From contig JAPOVS010000044.1 of the NCBI GenBank assembly GCA_026708055.1, positions 1-33,691 on the forward strand: DNA of 33,691 bases, in the 5' to 3' direction. The position numbers and the translations under genes are program-made. This document shows positions 24,840-31,984 of this stretch, in pieces. The notes under the pieces are model-generated. The model had not been told where the DNA came from. It did no database searches and saw only the letters and a list, made by a program, of their open reading frames with translations. This DNA is from a bacterium (GTDB lineage: Bacteria; Actinomycetota; Acidimicrobiia; Acidimicrobiales; CATQHL01). Every line of letters starts with the position of its first letter. Within the stretch, counting starts at the first letter, position 1.

Positions 24840-25043
24840 CCTCTGGATCGGATCACCTCGGCCTTGGCGGATCTCGATGCTGCTGAGCGGCCGAGCGATC
24901 TTGACCTGCCCGGGTACAGGTTGCATCCGCTCAAGGGTGACCGACACGGATTGTGGAGCATCCACATTTCGAGCAATTGGCGGATCACCTTTCGGCTCGA
25001 CGGCGGTGACGCGTACGAAGTAGACCTTGTGGATTATCATTAG
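24840..25043 (+). pseudogene. higB: 5'-truncated HigB-type (RelE superfamily) toxin
   Basis: After an in-frame TGA at 24837, 67 codons read LDRITSALADLDAAERPSDL, then DLPGYRLHPLKGDRHGLWSI and HISSNWRITFRLDGGDAYEV, ending DLVDYH. This is the C-terminal two thirds of a HigB toxin of about 92 residues, including the LHPLKGD and NWRITF segments of the ribosome-dependent mRNA interferase fold. The first 25-30 residues and the start codon are missing; only a CTG or similar could start it. HigA follows 16 bp downstream, the standard toxin-first order. It is probably inactive because the N-terminal helix is lost. Confidence 0.85.
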
Positions 25044-25059
25044 TGTCGAGGAGCCGACC

Positions 25060-25380
25060 ATGACCATGAAGAATCCGCCCCATCCCGGCAGGAGCATCAG
25101 AGACAACTGCCTTAGAGACAACTGCCTTGTCCCTCTGGGTTTGACCGTCACGGAGGCGGCGAACGTCCTGGGGGTTGCCCGCCACACTCTCTCACGGGTG
25201 TTGAACGGACACGCCGCGATCTCGCCGGACATGGCAATCCGCCTGGAGAAGGCTGGATGGTCCAGCGCGGAGTTTTGGCTGCGACGCCAGACCACCTACG
25301 ACCTTGCGCAGGCCCGCAGACTCGAGGAACGGATACGCGTCGAGCCCTACCAGCCCATGGGCGCTGCGCAGGCAATCTGA
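25060..25380 (+). CDS. higA: HigA-family antitoxin (XRE-type DNA-binding)
   Basis: 106 residues from ATG 25060, with GAGGAG 7 nt upstream. The HPGR start, [35 protein letters not shown] helix-turn-helix (residues about 25-58, landmark only) and [19 protein letters not shown] are classic HigA. It normally binds HigB and represses the operon. A perfect 15-bp tandem duplication at 25099-25128 doubles RDNCL ahead of the helix-turn-helix, adding five residues absent from normal HigA. With a truncated toxin, this antitoxin is either orphaned or protects against a HigB elsewhere. Confidence 0.9.
   Translation: MTMKNPPHPGRSIRDNCLRDNCLVPLGLTVTEAANVLGVARHTLSRVLNGHAAISPDMAIRLEKAGWSSAEFWLRRQTTYDLAQARRLEERIRVEPYQPMGAAQAI
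25099..25128. repeat. 15-bp exact tandem duplication inside higA
   Basis: AGAGACAACTGCCTT occurs twice head to tail (25099-25113, 25114-25128). It is in frame and recent, since the copies are identical. Confidence 0.92.
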
Positions 25381-25731
25381 CGACGGTCTCCCGCGTCGAG
25401 GCGGACGAGGGCAAAGAATGGTGTGTGGAACTCACTATGGCGCGACAGCGGCGGCTGACAGGCGCAGCAGTGCGGTAGATCTGAGCGCCAGATTAGCCAC
25501 ACTCTGGCTTAGCTATTGGCCTTTTTGCATGGCGTATCTGAGGCGTCATCTGGACCCGCAGGATCTCCGCGAGGAGGTGATCCGCCGCCTCGCCCTCGCC
25601 GCCGGCAAGGACCGCCACTTCTCCCACCGCCACCACGGAATCCCCCCGGTCTGACGGGCAGCCTCTGTCGCAGGGAGCTGCCGGCCGGGGCCGCTTTGTC
25701 GATTTGTGTTGGCGCCTTGTAGAGTCGGGTC
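25381..25731. other. Intergenic region before the VapBC-like pair
   Basis: A possible 41-codon frame (25529-25654, starting MAYLRRHLDPQDL) has no clear ribosome site and covers the repeat copy at 25576-25645. A weak stem (GCCAGA/TCTGGC near 25490-25511) precedes a short T-run at 25522 and could terminate higA. Nothing else is supported. Confidence 0.4.
25576..25645. repeat. Imperfect repeat flanking the VapBC-like pair, copy 1
   Basis: GGTGATCCGCCGCC..CTCGCCGCCGGCAAGGACCGC..CTTC..C..ATCCC matches copy 2 at 26438-26498 over about 60 bp with several substitutions and one gap of about 9-12 bp. Both copies read the same way relative to the toxin-antitoxin pair between them. Confidence 0.6.
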
Positions 25732-25974
25732 ATGGCCGTGCACCGGTTCCGGGTGTCCGAACGGGGCCAGATGGCGCTGCCCGCGGAGGCTCGCCGACGC
25801 TGGAACCTCACCGCTGGTGGCACCGTGGAGATAGCCGATCTGGGCCCTGCTCTGGTCGTCGTCCCCGCTGGTGGGGACGGTTTGCGCAACCTGCTCAGGG
25901 CCTCCATAGACGAAGCGGGCGGCTATCCGTCTCTGGCCGCCCGGGTCGCAGTCGAAGAGCCCGAACTCCGGTGA
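25732..25974 (+). CDS. AbrB/MazE-type antitoxin (VapB-like)
   Basis: 80 residues, ATG 25732. The N-terminal half has the swapped-hairpin AbrB pattern (FRVSERGQMALPAEARRRW, then LTAGGTVEIADLG), which binds DNA. The C-terminal half (LRNLLRASIDEAGGYPSLAA) would wrap the toxin. The stop overlaps the GTG of the PIN-domain gene by 4 bp (GTGA), the usual antitoxin-toxin coupling. It likely represses its own operon. Confidence 0.85.
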   Translation: MAVHRFRVSERGQMALPAEARRRWNLTAGGTVEIADLGPALVVVPAGGDGLRNLLRASIDEAGGYPSLAARVAVEEPELR

Positions 25975-26414
25975 CCGGAACCGTCCTGATCGACGACCAC
26001 AACCTGCTGAGAGTGCTCCTGGGCGACGAGCCGGACGGGCTTCGCGCCGCGGGGAGCGGCATCGCCACCACCGGGCTGTGGTACCACCGGCTGTGCCGGG
26101 CGGTGGCCGACCGGACCGTCGCAGGCGCGATGTCGCGCCGCCTCGGCGGCTTGGACAAAGGGGTCGCTGCCGAGGTCACATCCTTGATAGTCGCACTTCC
26201 CTCTGACATCGAATTGTTGTCACTTCGGGCGCTCGGTTGGCCTATGGGGGAACTGGCATCCAGCGGAGTCCGCCTGAATCTGCTCTCGCTGGAGGCGCTG
26301 GCCGCCGCCCGGCATCTCGACGCCGAGATCTGCCTCGCCGCGGCGAACAACAACGGCCCGCTCATCGCCGCGGCCCGCACCGTGGGAGTCCCCCTCCGTC
26401 GCCTGCCGAACTGA
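25971..26414 (+). CDS. PIN-domain toxin-like protein (VapC-like)
   Basis: 147 residues from GTG 25971. It opens with the PIN-type LIDDHNLLRVLLGDEP (Asp8/Asp9), has a TTGLWYHRLCRAVADRTV segment and the second acidic region at HLDAEICLAAA (Asp117/Glu119). PIN nucleases usually have a further Asp just after this strand; here the position reads NNN (126-128). The acidic site may therefore be incomplete and the RNase activity weakened. Cognate antitoxin is directly upstream. It belongs to an actinobacterial VapC-like branch rather than the classic short VapC. Confidence 0.78.
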   Translation: MTGTVLIDDHNLLRVLLGDEPDGLRAAGSGIATTGLWYHRLCRAVADRTVAGAMSRRLGGLDKGVAAEVTSLIVALPSDIELLSLRALGWPMGELASSGVRLNLLSLEALAAARHLDAEICLAAANNNGPLIAAARTVGVPLRRLPN

Positions 26415-26437
26415 ACGCCGCGGGTCGCCGGCCCTCC

Positions 26438-26498
26438 GGTGATCCGCCGCCGGGACCTCGCCGCCGGCAGGGACCGCTGCTTCCACTACGCAATCCCG
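26438..26498. repeat. Imperfect repeat flanking the VapBC-like pair, copy 2
   Basis: Starts GGTGATCCGCCGCC, with CTCGCCGCCGGCAGGGACCGC in the middle, 24 bp after the toxin stop. See copy 1 at 25576. The remaining DNA to 26709 holds a 10-G run (26589-26598) and no supported gene. Confidence 0.6.
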
Positions 26499-26709
26499 CG
26501 GTCGGAGCGTCCGCTGGGCAGGGTCGGATCGCGCGCCGCGGCTGGGGAAAGAGATCGCCGTCAGGGCACCCGGGCAAACGCTTGACACGGGGGGGGGGCT
26601 ATCTTGCCCGCCGGTGTGGCTGACGCAACGGCGCTTCGGCCGAACCGCCGGCCGCGGCTCGCGGGCCCCTGCCGGCCGGTAGCAGTCGATGCGCAAGGAG
26701 CGGCAGGAA

Positions 26710-27009
26710 ATGGTTGGTGCAGGCATAGCGCTGTTTGTCTTGTGCTTCGGCGCGCTCGTCGACATCCATCGCCGCTCGTTCGCCTCGTGGGTGCACGCCG
26801 ACCGAAGGCGGAAGCATTGGCTCACGTGGAGTTACGGTCTCGCCTTCATCAATGTACTTCTGCTCTCAATGTCAGGGATTCTGCCGGCGCTGGGTGTCTT
26901 CGTGATCCTTTCCTGCATCATCTACCTGTGCTGCTATGCGGGCCTGCTGATTCCGTCGATGCGGAACGGGCAGAGCACCACCAGCGACTTTCGCCATCCA
27001 GACCATTAG
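26710..27009 (+). CDS. Small membrane protein of unknown function
   Basis: 99 residues from ATG 26710, with AAGGAG 9 nt upstream; an ATG at 26689 would add 7 residues. Three hydrophobic stretches: near the N-terminus (IALFVLCFGALVDI), LAFINVLLLSMSGILPALGV and FVILSCIIYLCCYAGLLI, with a basic loop (HADRRRKHW) between the first and second. The tail is polar. It is not recognised. The next gene starts 8 bp downstream, so they are probably co-transcribed. Confidence 0.65.
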   Translation: MVGAGIALFVLCFGALVDIHRRSFASWVHADRRRKHWLTWSYGLAFINVLLLSMSGILPALGVFVILSCIIYLCCYAGLLIPSMRNGQSTTSDFRHPDH

Positions 27010-27017
27010 GAGAAGCG

Positions 27018-27812
27018 GTGAAATCGTCCAAGGCCGATCAGGGCCAGTTGATCACGATACAGAAGTATCAGACATACAGCGGCTACGAGTCCCGGAATAT
27101 CGCCAGCGGAGACGATGAAGAAAGATCAGTTCTTGTCCGACCAAAACCGGATCGGGCCACACGGTCTATCCGTCTGGAACCCCAGGACGGTAAATCAGTC
27201 ATGCGCGGAGCCGCGAAGGGCTTGCAATGGCCGAGCGGGAATATCGCTGACGTCAAGATCGAGTTGGTTCTCACCGATCAACGGATTGCCTTCGCGATTC
27301 CGCGGTGCCCGAAGCCGTCAGCGCTTCAGCCAATGCTCACCCTCAAGTACATGCCCTTTGAGCCGTTCGAGTGGCTGTTCCGGTATGCGGCAGAGTCACG
27401 TCGGTACAACACCCAGATCGGGCTGGGACAACTCCATTACGACTGGATTACAGCTGTTGGATCGGCACACCAGATGCGTGGGCGGCGGCGACGCCCCGGC
27501 CGTCAGAAGAACGGAGACATCCTCCGCATCGGCTTCGATCCGGTCGTCGACGCAGGTGGAGAGATCCACGAGTCAGGTTCGGGGAGCGCCGATGTGCATG
27601 TGGAGTTGGCACCGGACCTGAGTGGCGAGATGCTGGCGTTGGAGCTGACCGCACGGGTCTGCCGCCACAGGCTTGCTGCCCTTGAGAGCAGCGACACCGA
27701 CAACGGCGTGGCCGAGACGATTGCCTCCACACTGAAAGAAGTGGAAGAGCGCATCGCCAGTTTCACAATGGGGGTCTCAAACCCGAACCTCTCCTATGAG
27801 ATTACGCGCTGA
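27018..27812 (+). CDS. Protein of unknown function, possible PH/GRAM-like module
   Basis: 264 residues from GTG 27018, with AGGAGA overlapping the spacer to the preceding gene. No signal peptide or membrane segment, so it is cytoplasmic. The VKIELVLTDQRIAFAI stretch (about residue 76-91) resembles the strand pair of bacterial PH/GRAM-like domains, but this is a weak hint. A basic patch (MRGRRRRPGRQKNGD) and a C-terminal helical region (VAETIASTLKEVEERIASF) are visible. Function is not known. Its base composition is lower in GC than the first 20 kb. Confidence 0.6.
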   Translation: MKSSKADQGQLITIQKYQTYSGYESRNIASGDDEERSVLVRPKPDRATRSIRLEPQDGKSVMRGAAKGLQWPSGNIADVKIELVLTDQRIAFAIPRCPKPSALQPMLTLKYMPFEPFEWLFRYAAESRRYNTQIGLGQLHYDWITAVGSAHQMRGRRRRPGRQKNGDILRIGFDPVVDAGGEIHESGSGSADVHVELAPDLSGEMLALELTARVCRHRLAALESSDTDNGVAETIASTLKEVEERIASFTMGVSNPNLSYEITR

Positions 27813-27887
27813 CTCTTCGCTCCGTGCTGGGGAGTTCAGGACGTCGTTCGCAGGATTCTCAGCTGTCTCAACTGTCAAGGGGAGACC

Positions 27888-28157
27888 ATGACATTCTATC
27901 AGGAATCGAGAAGGCCGGATCGCACTGCCAAAAGTGGTCCTATGTCCGGGTTTGTGCGCGGCGTGGTGCCGCAGTTAGGCACCACGTTCTTTGTGGCAGG
28001 ATTCACGCTGCTTCTATTGGCAGCGTTCGACACCCGTCTATTGCCAGGGTTCGACACCTACTACGTGGGCAGTCGGTTGTATGCGGGTCTGGTGTGCCTG
28101 GGCTTGGGTATTGCACTGCTCTACTACTATGCAAAAATCGCTGGCAGTCCCGAGTGA
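27888..28157 (+). CDS. Small membrane protein, MTFYQE type
   Basis: 89 residues, ATG 27888 with AAGGGGAGA upstream. Two hydrophobic helices (TTFFVAGFTLLLLAAF and LYAGLVCLGLGIALLYYY) separated by a short loop. The N-terminus MTFYQE is nearly the same as that of the next gene (MSFYQE), and both are two-helix proteins, so they look like diverged paralogues. Function unknown. Confidence 0.68.
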   Translation: MTFYQESRRPDRTAKSGPMSGFVRGVVPQLGTTFFVAGFTLLLLAAFDTRLLPGFDTYYVGSRLYAGLVCLGLGIALLYYYAKIAGSPE

Positions 28158-28220
28158 TTGTAGGCGAAGCCCGGTATCTGGCGCAGAGGGTATACAAACT
28201 CAATTTGAGAAGGGCTGGCA

Positions 28221-28508
28221 ATGAGTTTCTATCAGGAACTGGGCGAGGGAGAGCATTCGAAGTCTGATGAAGTGTTGAATTCATCCCGAGGATATCTAGC
28301 GCTGATAGTCGTGCCATTCCTGGCGGGATTCGCGTGCATATTCCTGACATTCCGGCTTCGCTTCTGTCACGTTGGCTTCCGTGACGGCGGAGTGGACAGT
28401 TGGTGTGATCCGATTAATACGCCTCTCCTTGTTGCAGGAATCGTCCTGATGGTGGTCCCCGTGGTGGTGCACATGTTCAGGGTGGCACTCACTAAGTCGA
28501 ACGAGTAG
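28221..28508 (+). CDS. Small membrane protein, MSFYQE type
   Basis: 95 residues, ATG 28221 with GAGAAGGG upstream. Two hydrophobic helices (ALIVVPFLAGFACIFLTF and LLVAGIVLMVVPVVVHMF), with a loop holding two Cys (FCHVGF, SWCDP) that could form a disulfide outside the membrane. It shares the N-terminal signature with the preceding gene. Followed 87 bp later by the large secreted protein. Function unknown. Confidence 0.68.
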   Translation: MSFYQELGEGEHSKSDEVLNSSRGYLALIVVPFLAGFACIFLTFRLRFCHVGFRDGGVDSWCDPINTPLLVAGIVLMVVPVVVHMFRVALTKSNE

Positions 28509-28595
28509 CAGCAGCTCGTTGGTATCGTGTCAGGCCATGAGTCGGAAGAACTGGCCGATGTTATTGGAGTGGACACAGGAAGAGCGGAGTGCGTC

Positions 28596-31500
28596 GTGAA
28601 AAATGGTCGTAAACTGTTCCGCAGGATTCCGAGGTTCGGTCGCTTAAACCTCGGCTGCGCGATCATCGTTATGGTCATTTGCACTGCCTTGGTGCCTGCG
28701 GCGGCGTCTTCGCCGGTGGTGGCGCAGGAGCAGACGTCGTGGTACGTGAACGACGACCCCAGCCTGTTCGGGCCGTCTGAGTATTGGTATTGGGGTGATC
28801 CCGGTCATGGTTACGGTTCGAACTATTACCGCTACACGTATGCCATAGGCGGTGCCAGGTCTGCGGACAATTGGGCGCGGTGGTCCATGGGGCCCCGGGT
28901 GGGCCTCCAGGAGATCCAGGTGTATGTGCCGAGCAATCACGCCACGGCGACGGTGTATTACAACATCACGATCGGGTCGCGGACGTTCAGGCGGTCCGTG
29001 GCGCAGGCCAGTATCTCGGGTTGGCACTCGCTGGGCAACTGGGACGCCGGTGGCGCCGACGTGGTCGTCGCGGTCTACGACAACGACGCCGGGCATCACA
29101 AGGACCGCCACGGCTTTGCGGCCAGCCGGATCGGTGTGGACGCTATCAGGATGCGCTGCGTGGCCCGCTGCTCCGCCAACCCGTCGCCTCCGTCGCCTCC
29201 GCCGCCGCAGCGGGACGTGACCATTGAGCTCGGCGCGGATCGGAGCGGGTGCGGTTACTCGCATCTTCCGTGCCGGTGGGTGGACGCCACCTTCGAGGGG
29301 TTCGCGTCGGGACGTTACCTGCTGGAGTGCTATTGGAGCACGTCGCGGGGCTCGTTGGGGAGTCGCACCGCGTCGCGGACGATCACCGTCTCGGGGCGTT
29401 CGGTCGACGAGCTGTGCTGGTTCAACGTGCAGCCGGGCCGCTACCTGACCCTGGTGGTGGACGGCGTCCGATCCAACACCATCCAGTTCTCCGGAACAAC
29501 CTCCCCGCCCCCGCCGCCCCCGCCGCCATCGTCGCTCGTTGTTGAGGTGCCGTCGGCTCCGAGTTTCTTGGCGGCTTCCGTCGGTGAGCGTAGGGCGGGT
29601 GTTTTGTGGTCACCGCCTGCTGACGACGGTGGCGCGCCGGTGACGCGGTATCGGGTGGAGTTGTATGAGGGCGGAACCCGCGTCGATCGCTTCTATGTCG
29701 CCTCCGGCGCAGTGGAGGTGTCGTTCGGCGGTCTCACGCCGGGCACGGCGTACACGGCCTACGTGCGGGCCGAGAACAGAGCCGGTTGGGGCGCTCGGGA
29801 CAGCACGACTTTCACGACGCTGGCGGATTCATCCCCGCCGCCCACCACCACGACGACAACGCAGCCGCCGGAGGCCCAGGCCACTCGCGCAATCCGCATC
29901 TCCCTGGGCGCGGATCGGAGCGGATGCGGGTATGAGCATCTTCCGTGCCGCTGGGTGGACGCCACCTTTGACAGGTTCGCGTCGGGACGTTACCTGCTGG
30001 AGTGCTACTGGAGCACGTCGCGGGGCTCGCTGGGGAATCGCACCGCGTCGCGGACGATCACCGTCTCGTCGCGCTCGGTCGACAATCTGTGCTGGTTCAA
30101 CGTGCAGCCGGGCCGCCATCTGACGATGGTTGTAGACGGCGTCCAATCCAACACCATCCAATTCGCAGGCACCCTTGGCCAGACCTCAGCCAGCCAAAAT
30201 AACGACCAGAACAACAATGACCTACCGCCGAGTATGGCAGATGTGGACGCCGGGTTAGCCACCGCCCTGCCAGCGCCGTCAGAGGCCACCGCGCCCTCCT
30301 CTCCCCGCAATCTGGAGATCGCGGTCATTGACTCCAATCGGGATGCCGACACGCTGAAGGATGACCTCATCGTGACGTGGGATTCTCCAGATAACAATGG
30401 AGGTGCAAGGGTCGCAGGCTATCGGATGACGATATCGCGCCCACCTATCTCGAACGGACCTGATGTACGACCCCATCCTTGGTCCACAAGTGGGCGACCG
30501 TCGTCACCGTATGAGTTTGCGGGACTCTCGTGTGCTGCCTATACGATTACCCTCGCAGCGGAGAATCGAGCCGGACGCGGGTCAATCTCACGGGCAACCG
30601 TGAGCACGGAATGCCCACCTCGCCCCGGATATCTGAATGATGATCCAGTGATCCGCGGTGGGGAGGCTTCTGGCTTGGGTCAGGGTACGATGGCCGGTTG
30701 GGTCATATACAAGCTAGGCGTGTTTACTGCGAACACCTATTTTCCTGATGAAGACAATCCCAACAATCCGAAGCCTGGCGACCACATCGGCACAAACGGT
30801 TTTCATGTAGTTCATATAGGCGATCGAAATCATTACGCCTACTGGACGTTCCGAGATGTTGATCCCGGCCGTTACGATGTTCAGGTGTTCGTTCCGGCTC
30901 ATCGCGATTGCACTGCCACTGCAGGAACCGCGCTTGGTGAGGTCGTCGAGTTCGTCGGAGGGATATTTGGTAGCGACTACGAGGCTGTCTGCAATTACCG
31001 TTTTCGTCCAGGGGTCAATGCCGAGTACAGGGTTTACGAGGATGTACTGGTGGATGCCGATGGGGACACCACGTTCCGAGGTCTGCAGTTCCATACTACG
31101 GTGGATCAGTCGCTAAAGTCAAGCGATACCGGGAGATGGGTAACACTCGGGTCGCTTGACGTAGCCTCTGCGATGAACCCGACGGTTCGTGTAGCGACAT
31201 TTGACTTAGATCATGTCGGGGATAGAGATTATCCTCATTCGACAACTTCCACAGGGGATGAGCGTTGGGAGCACCATCTAGCTGTAGACGCTGCCCGCTT
31301 GATCCCCGTTGACGCAGTCGTTGATTGGAGCAGCGACCAAAGGTATGTCGATGCTGTTGCGTGGTGCCAGAGTGATGTGATCTATCAGCTCGTTATCGAT
31401 CCGATCGTCGATCTGATTTTGGAGCACACGCTTGGAACGATCAAGGATACGATGATCGAGAGTGCAATAACCGGAGCTCTGGTTGGTGCCGCTGCGGGGC

Positions 31501-31889
31501 TTACGGCTGCCAGCGGTGGAATCGGAACACCGCTACTTGTAGGTACGGTAGGTGTGAAGATCGCCAGCGGAGCCAAATTTGTGGTCAAGGTAGTGACCAA
31601 GGTACAGAAGATTTGGGATCTATTCCGTCGCCTCGATGAGATCTTGGACAAGATTCGCCGAGTTCGCGATACAGCTGAAGTGTTTGCCGAAGTATTGGAT
31701 AACTTTGTATTGGACAACTTTAAATTAAGCGCAACAGGCGAAGACGGTCTCGATCATGAATTTGACCTAGGATCAATGTGCGAACAAGATGCGGTATGGG
31801 AGAACTACTATGGCGACAATAACTTCGGCGGTGAGGTGCAAAAATTCGTGCGAGAGAGATTCGAAGAGGCTGCTCGGCTCGTCGGTTGA
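28596..31889 (+). CDS. Large secreted multidomain protein: golvesin-like, fibronectin III and duplicated Cys-rich modules
   Basis: 1097 residues from GTG 28596 (GGAG 6 nt upstream); a longer frame opens at GTG 28527 but would bury the signal peptide (IIVMVICTALVPAAA, cleavage near residue 46). In order: golvesin-like domain (about 49-190), Cys-rich module A (212-298), Pro-rich linker, fibronectin III domain (about 317-408), Thr/Pro linker, module A' (437-523), second fibronectin III (565-673), second golvesin-like domain (677-905), and a C-terminal part with a Gly/Ala-rich hydrophobic hairpin (about 958-992) and a charged helix (KIWDLFRRLDEILDKIRR). Modules A and A' are near identical. Golvesin and fibronectin domains bind carbohydrate or protein surfaces, so an envelope role is inferred. 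The hydrophobic C-terminus could insert in a membrane, as in pre-toxin regions, but no toxin domain was recognised. Confidence 0.8.
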   Translation: MKNGRKLFRRIPRFGRLNLGCAIIVMVICTALVPAAASSPVVAQEQTSWYVNDDPSLFGPSEYWYWGDPGHGYGSNYYRYTYAIGGARSADNWARWSMGPRVGLQEIQVYVPSNHATATVYYNITIGSRTFRRSVAQASISGWHSLGNWDAGGADVVVAVYDNDAGHHKDRHGFAASRIGVDAIRMRCVARCSANPSPPSPPPPQRDVTIELGADRSGCGYSHLPCRWVDATFEGFASGRYLLECYWSTSRGSLGSRTASRTITVSGRSVDELCWFNVQPGRYLTLVVDGVRSNTIQFSGTTSPPPPPPPPSSLVVEVPSAPSFLAASVGERRAGVLWSPPADDGGAPVTRYRVELYEGGTRVDRFYVASGAVEVSFGGLTPGTAYTAYVRAENRAGWGARDSTTFTTLADSSPPPTTTTTTQPPEAQATRAIRISLGADRSGCGYEHLPCRWVDATFDRFASGRYLLECYWSTSRGSLGNRTASRTITVSSRSVDNLCWFNVQPGRHLTMVVDGVQSNTIQFAGTLGQTSASQNNDQNNNDLPPSMADVDAGLATALPAPSEATAPSSPRNLEIAVIDSNRDADTLKDDLIVTWDSPDNNGGARVAGYRMTISRPPISNGPDVRPHPWSTSGRPSSPYEFAGLSCAAYTITLAAENRAGRGSISRATVSTECPPRPGYLNDDPVIRGGEASGLGQGTMAGWVIYKLGVFTANTYFPDEDNPNNPKPGDHIGTNGFHVVHIGDRNHYAYWTFRDVDPGRYDVQVFVPAHRDCTATAGTALGEVVEFVGGIFGSDYEAVCNYRFRPGVNAEYRVYEDVLVDADGDTTFRGLQFHTTVDQSLKSSDTGRWVTLGSLDVASAMNPTVRVATFDLDHVGDRDYPHSTTSTGDERWEHHLAVDAARLIPVDAVVDWSSDQRYVDAVAWCQSDVIYQLVIDPIVDLILEHTLGTIKDTMIESAITGALVGAAAGLTAASGGIGTPLLVGTVGVKIASGAKFVVKVVTKVQKIWDLFRRLDEILDKIRRVRDTAEVFAEVLDNFVLDNFKLSATGEDGLDHEFDLGSMCEQDAVWENYYGDNNFGGEVQKFVRERFEEAARLVG
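29229..29490 (+). repeat. 262-bp internal duplication, copy A
   Basis: Matches 29904-30165 with no gaps (constant offset of 675 bp) and few substitutions. It encodes a module with four Cys (SGCGY, LPCRW, LECYW, ELCWF) and the phrase GRYLLECYWSTSRGSLG. Duplication of a whole module with conserved reading phase. Confidence 0.92.
29904..30165 (+). repeat. 262-bp internal duplication, copy A'
   Basis: Second copy of the module at 29229-29490. Differences include Tyr-Ser to Tyr-Glu and Asp-Glu-Leu to Asp-Asn-Leu. All four Cys are kept, so two disulfides per module are likely. Confidence 0.92.
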
Positions 31890-31984
31890 GCGAGTATTGC
31901 CGGTTCCTGACCCCCGGCGGCGAGCATGAGGGACCGCCAAGAGTCTAACGCATTCGCTGGTAACCGCTGGACACGGGAGGAATA

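Noticed and set aside
25529-25654. 41-residue gene
   Set aside because: No ribosome site, and most of it is the imperfect repeat copy.
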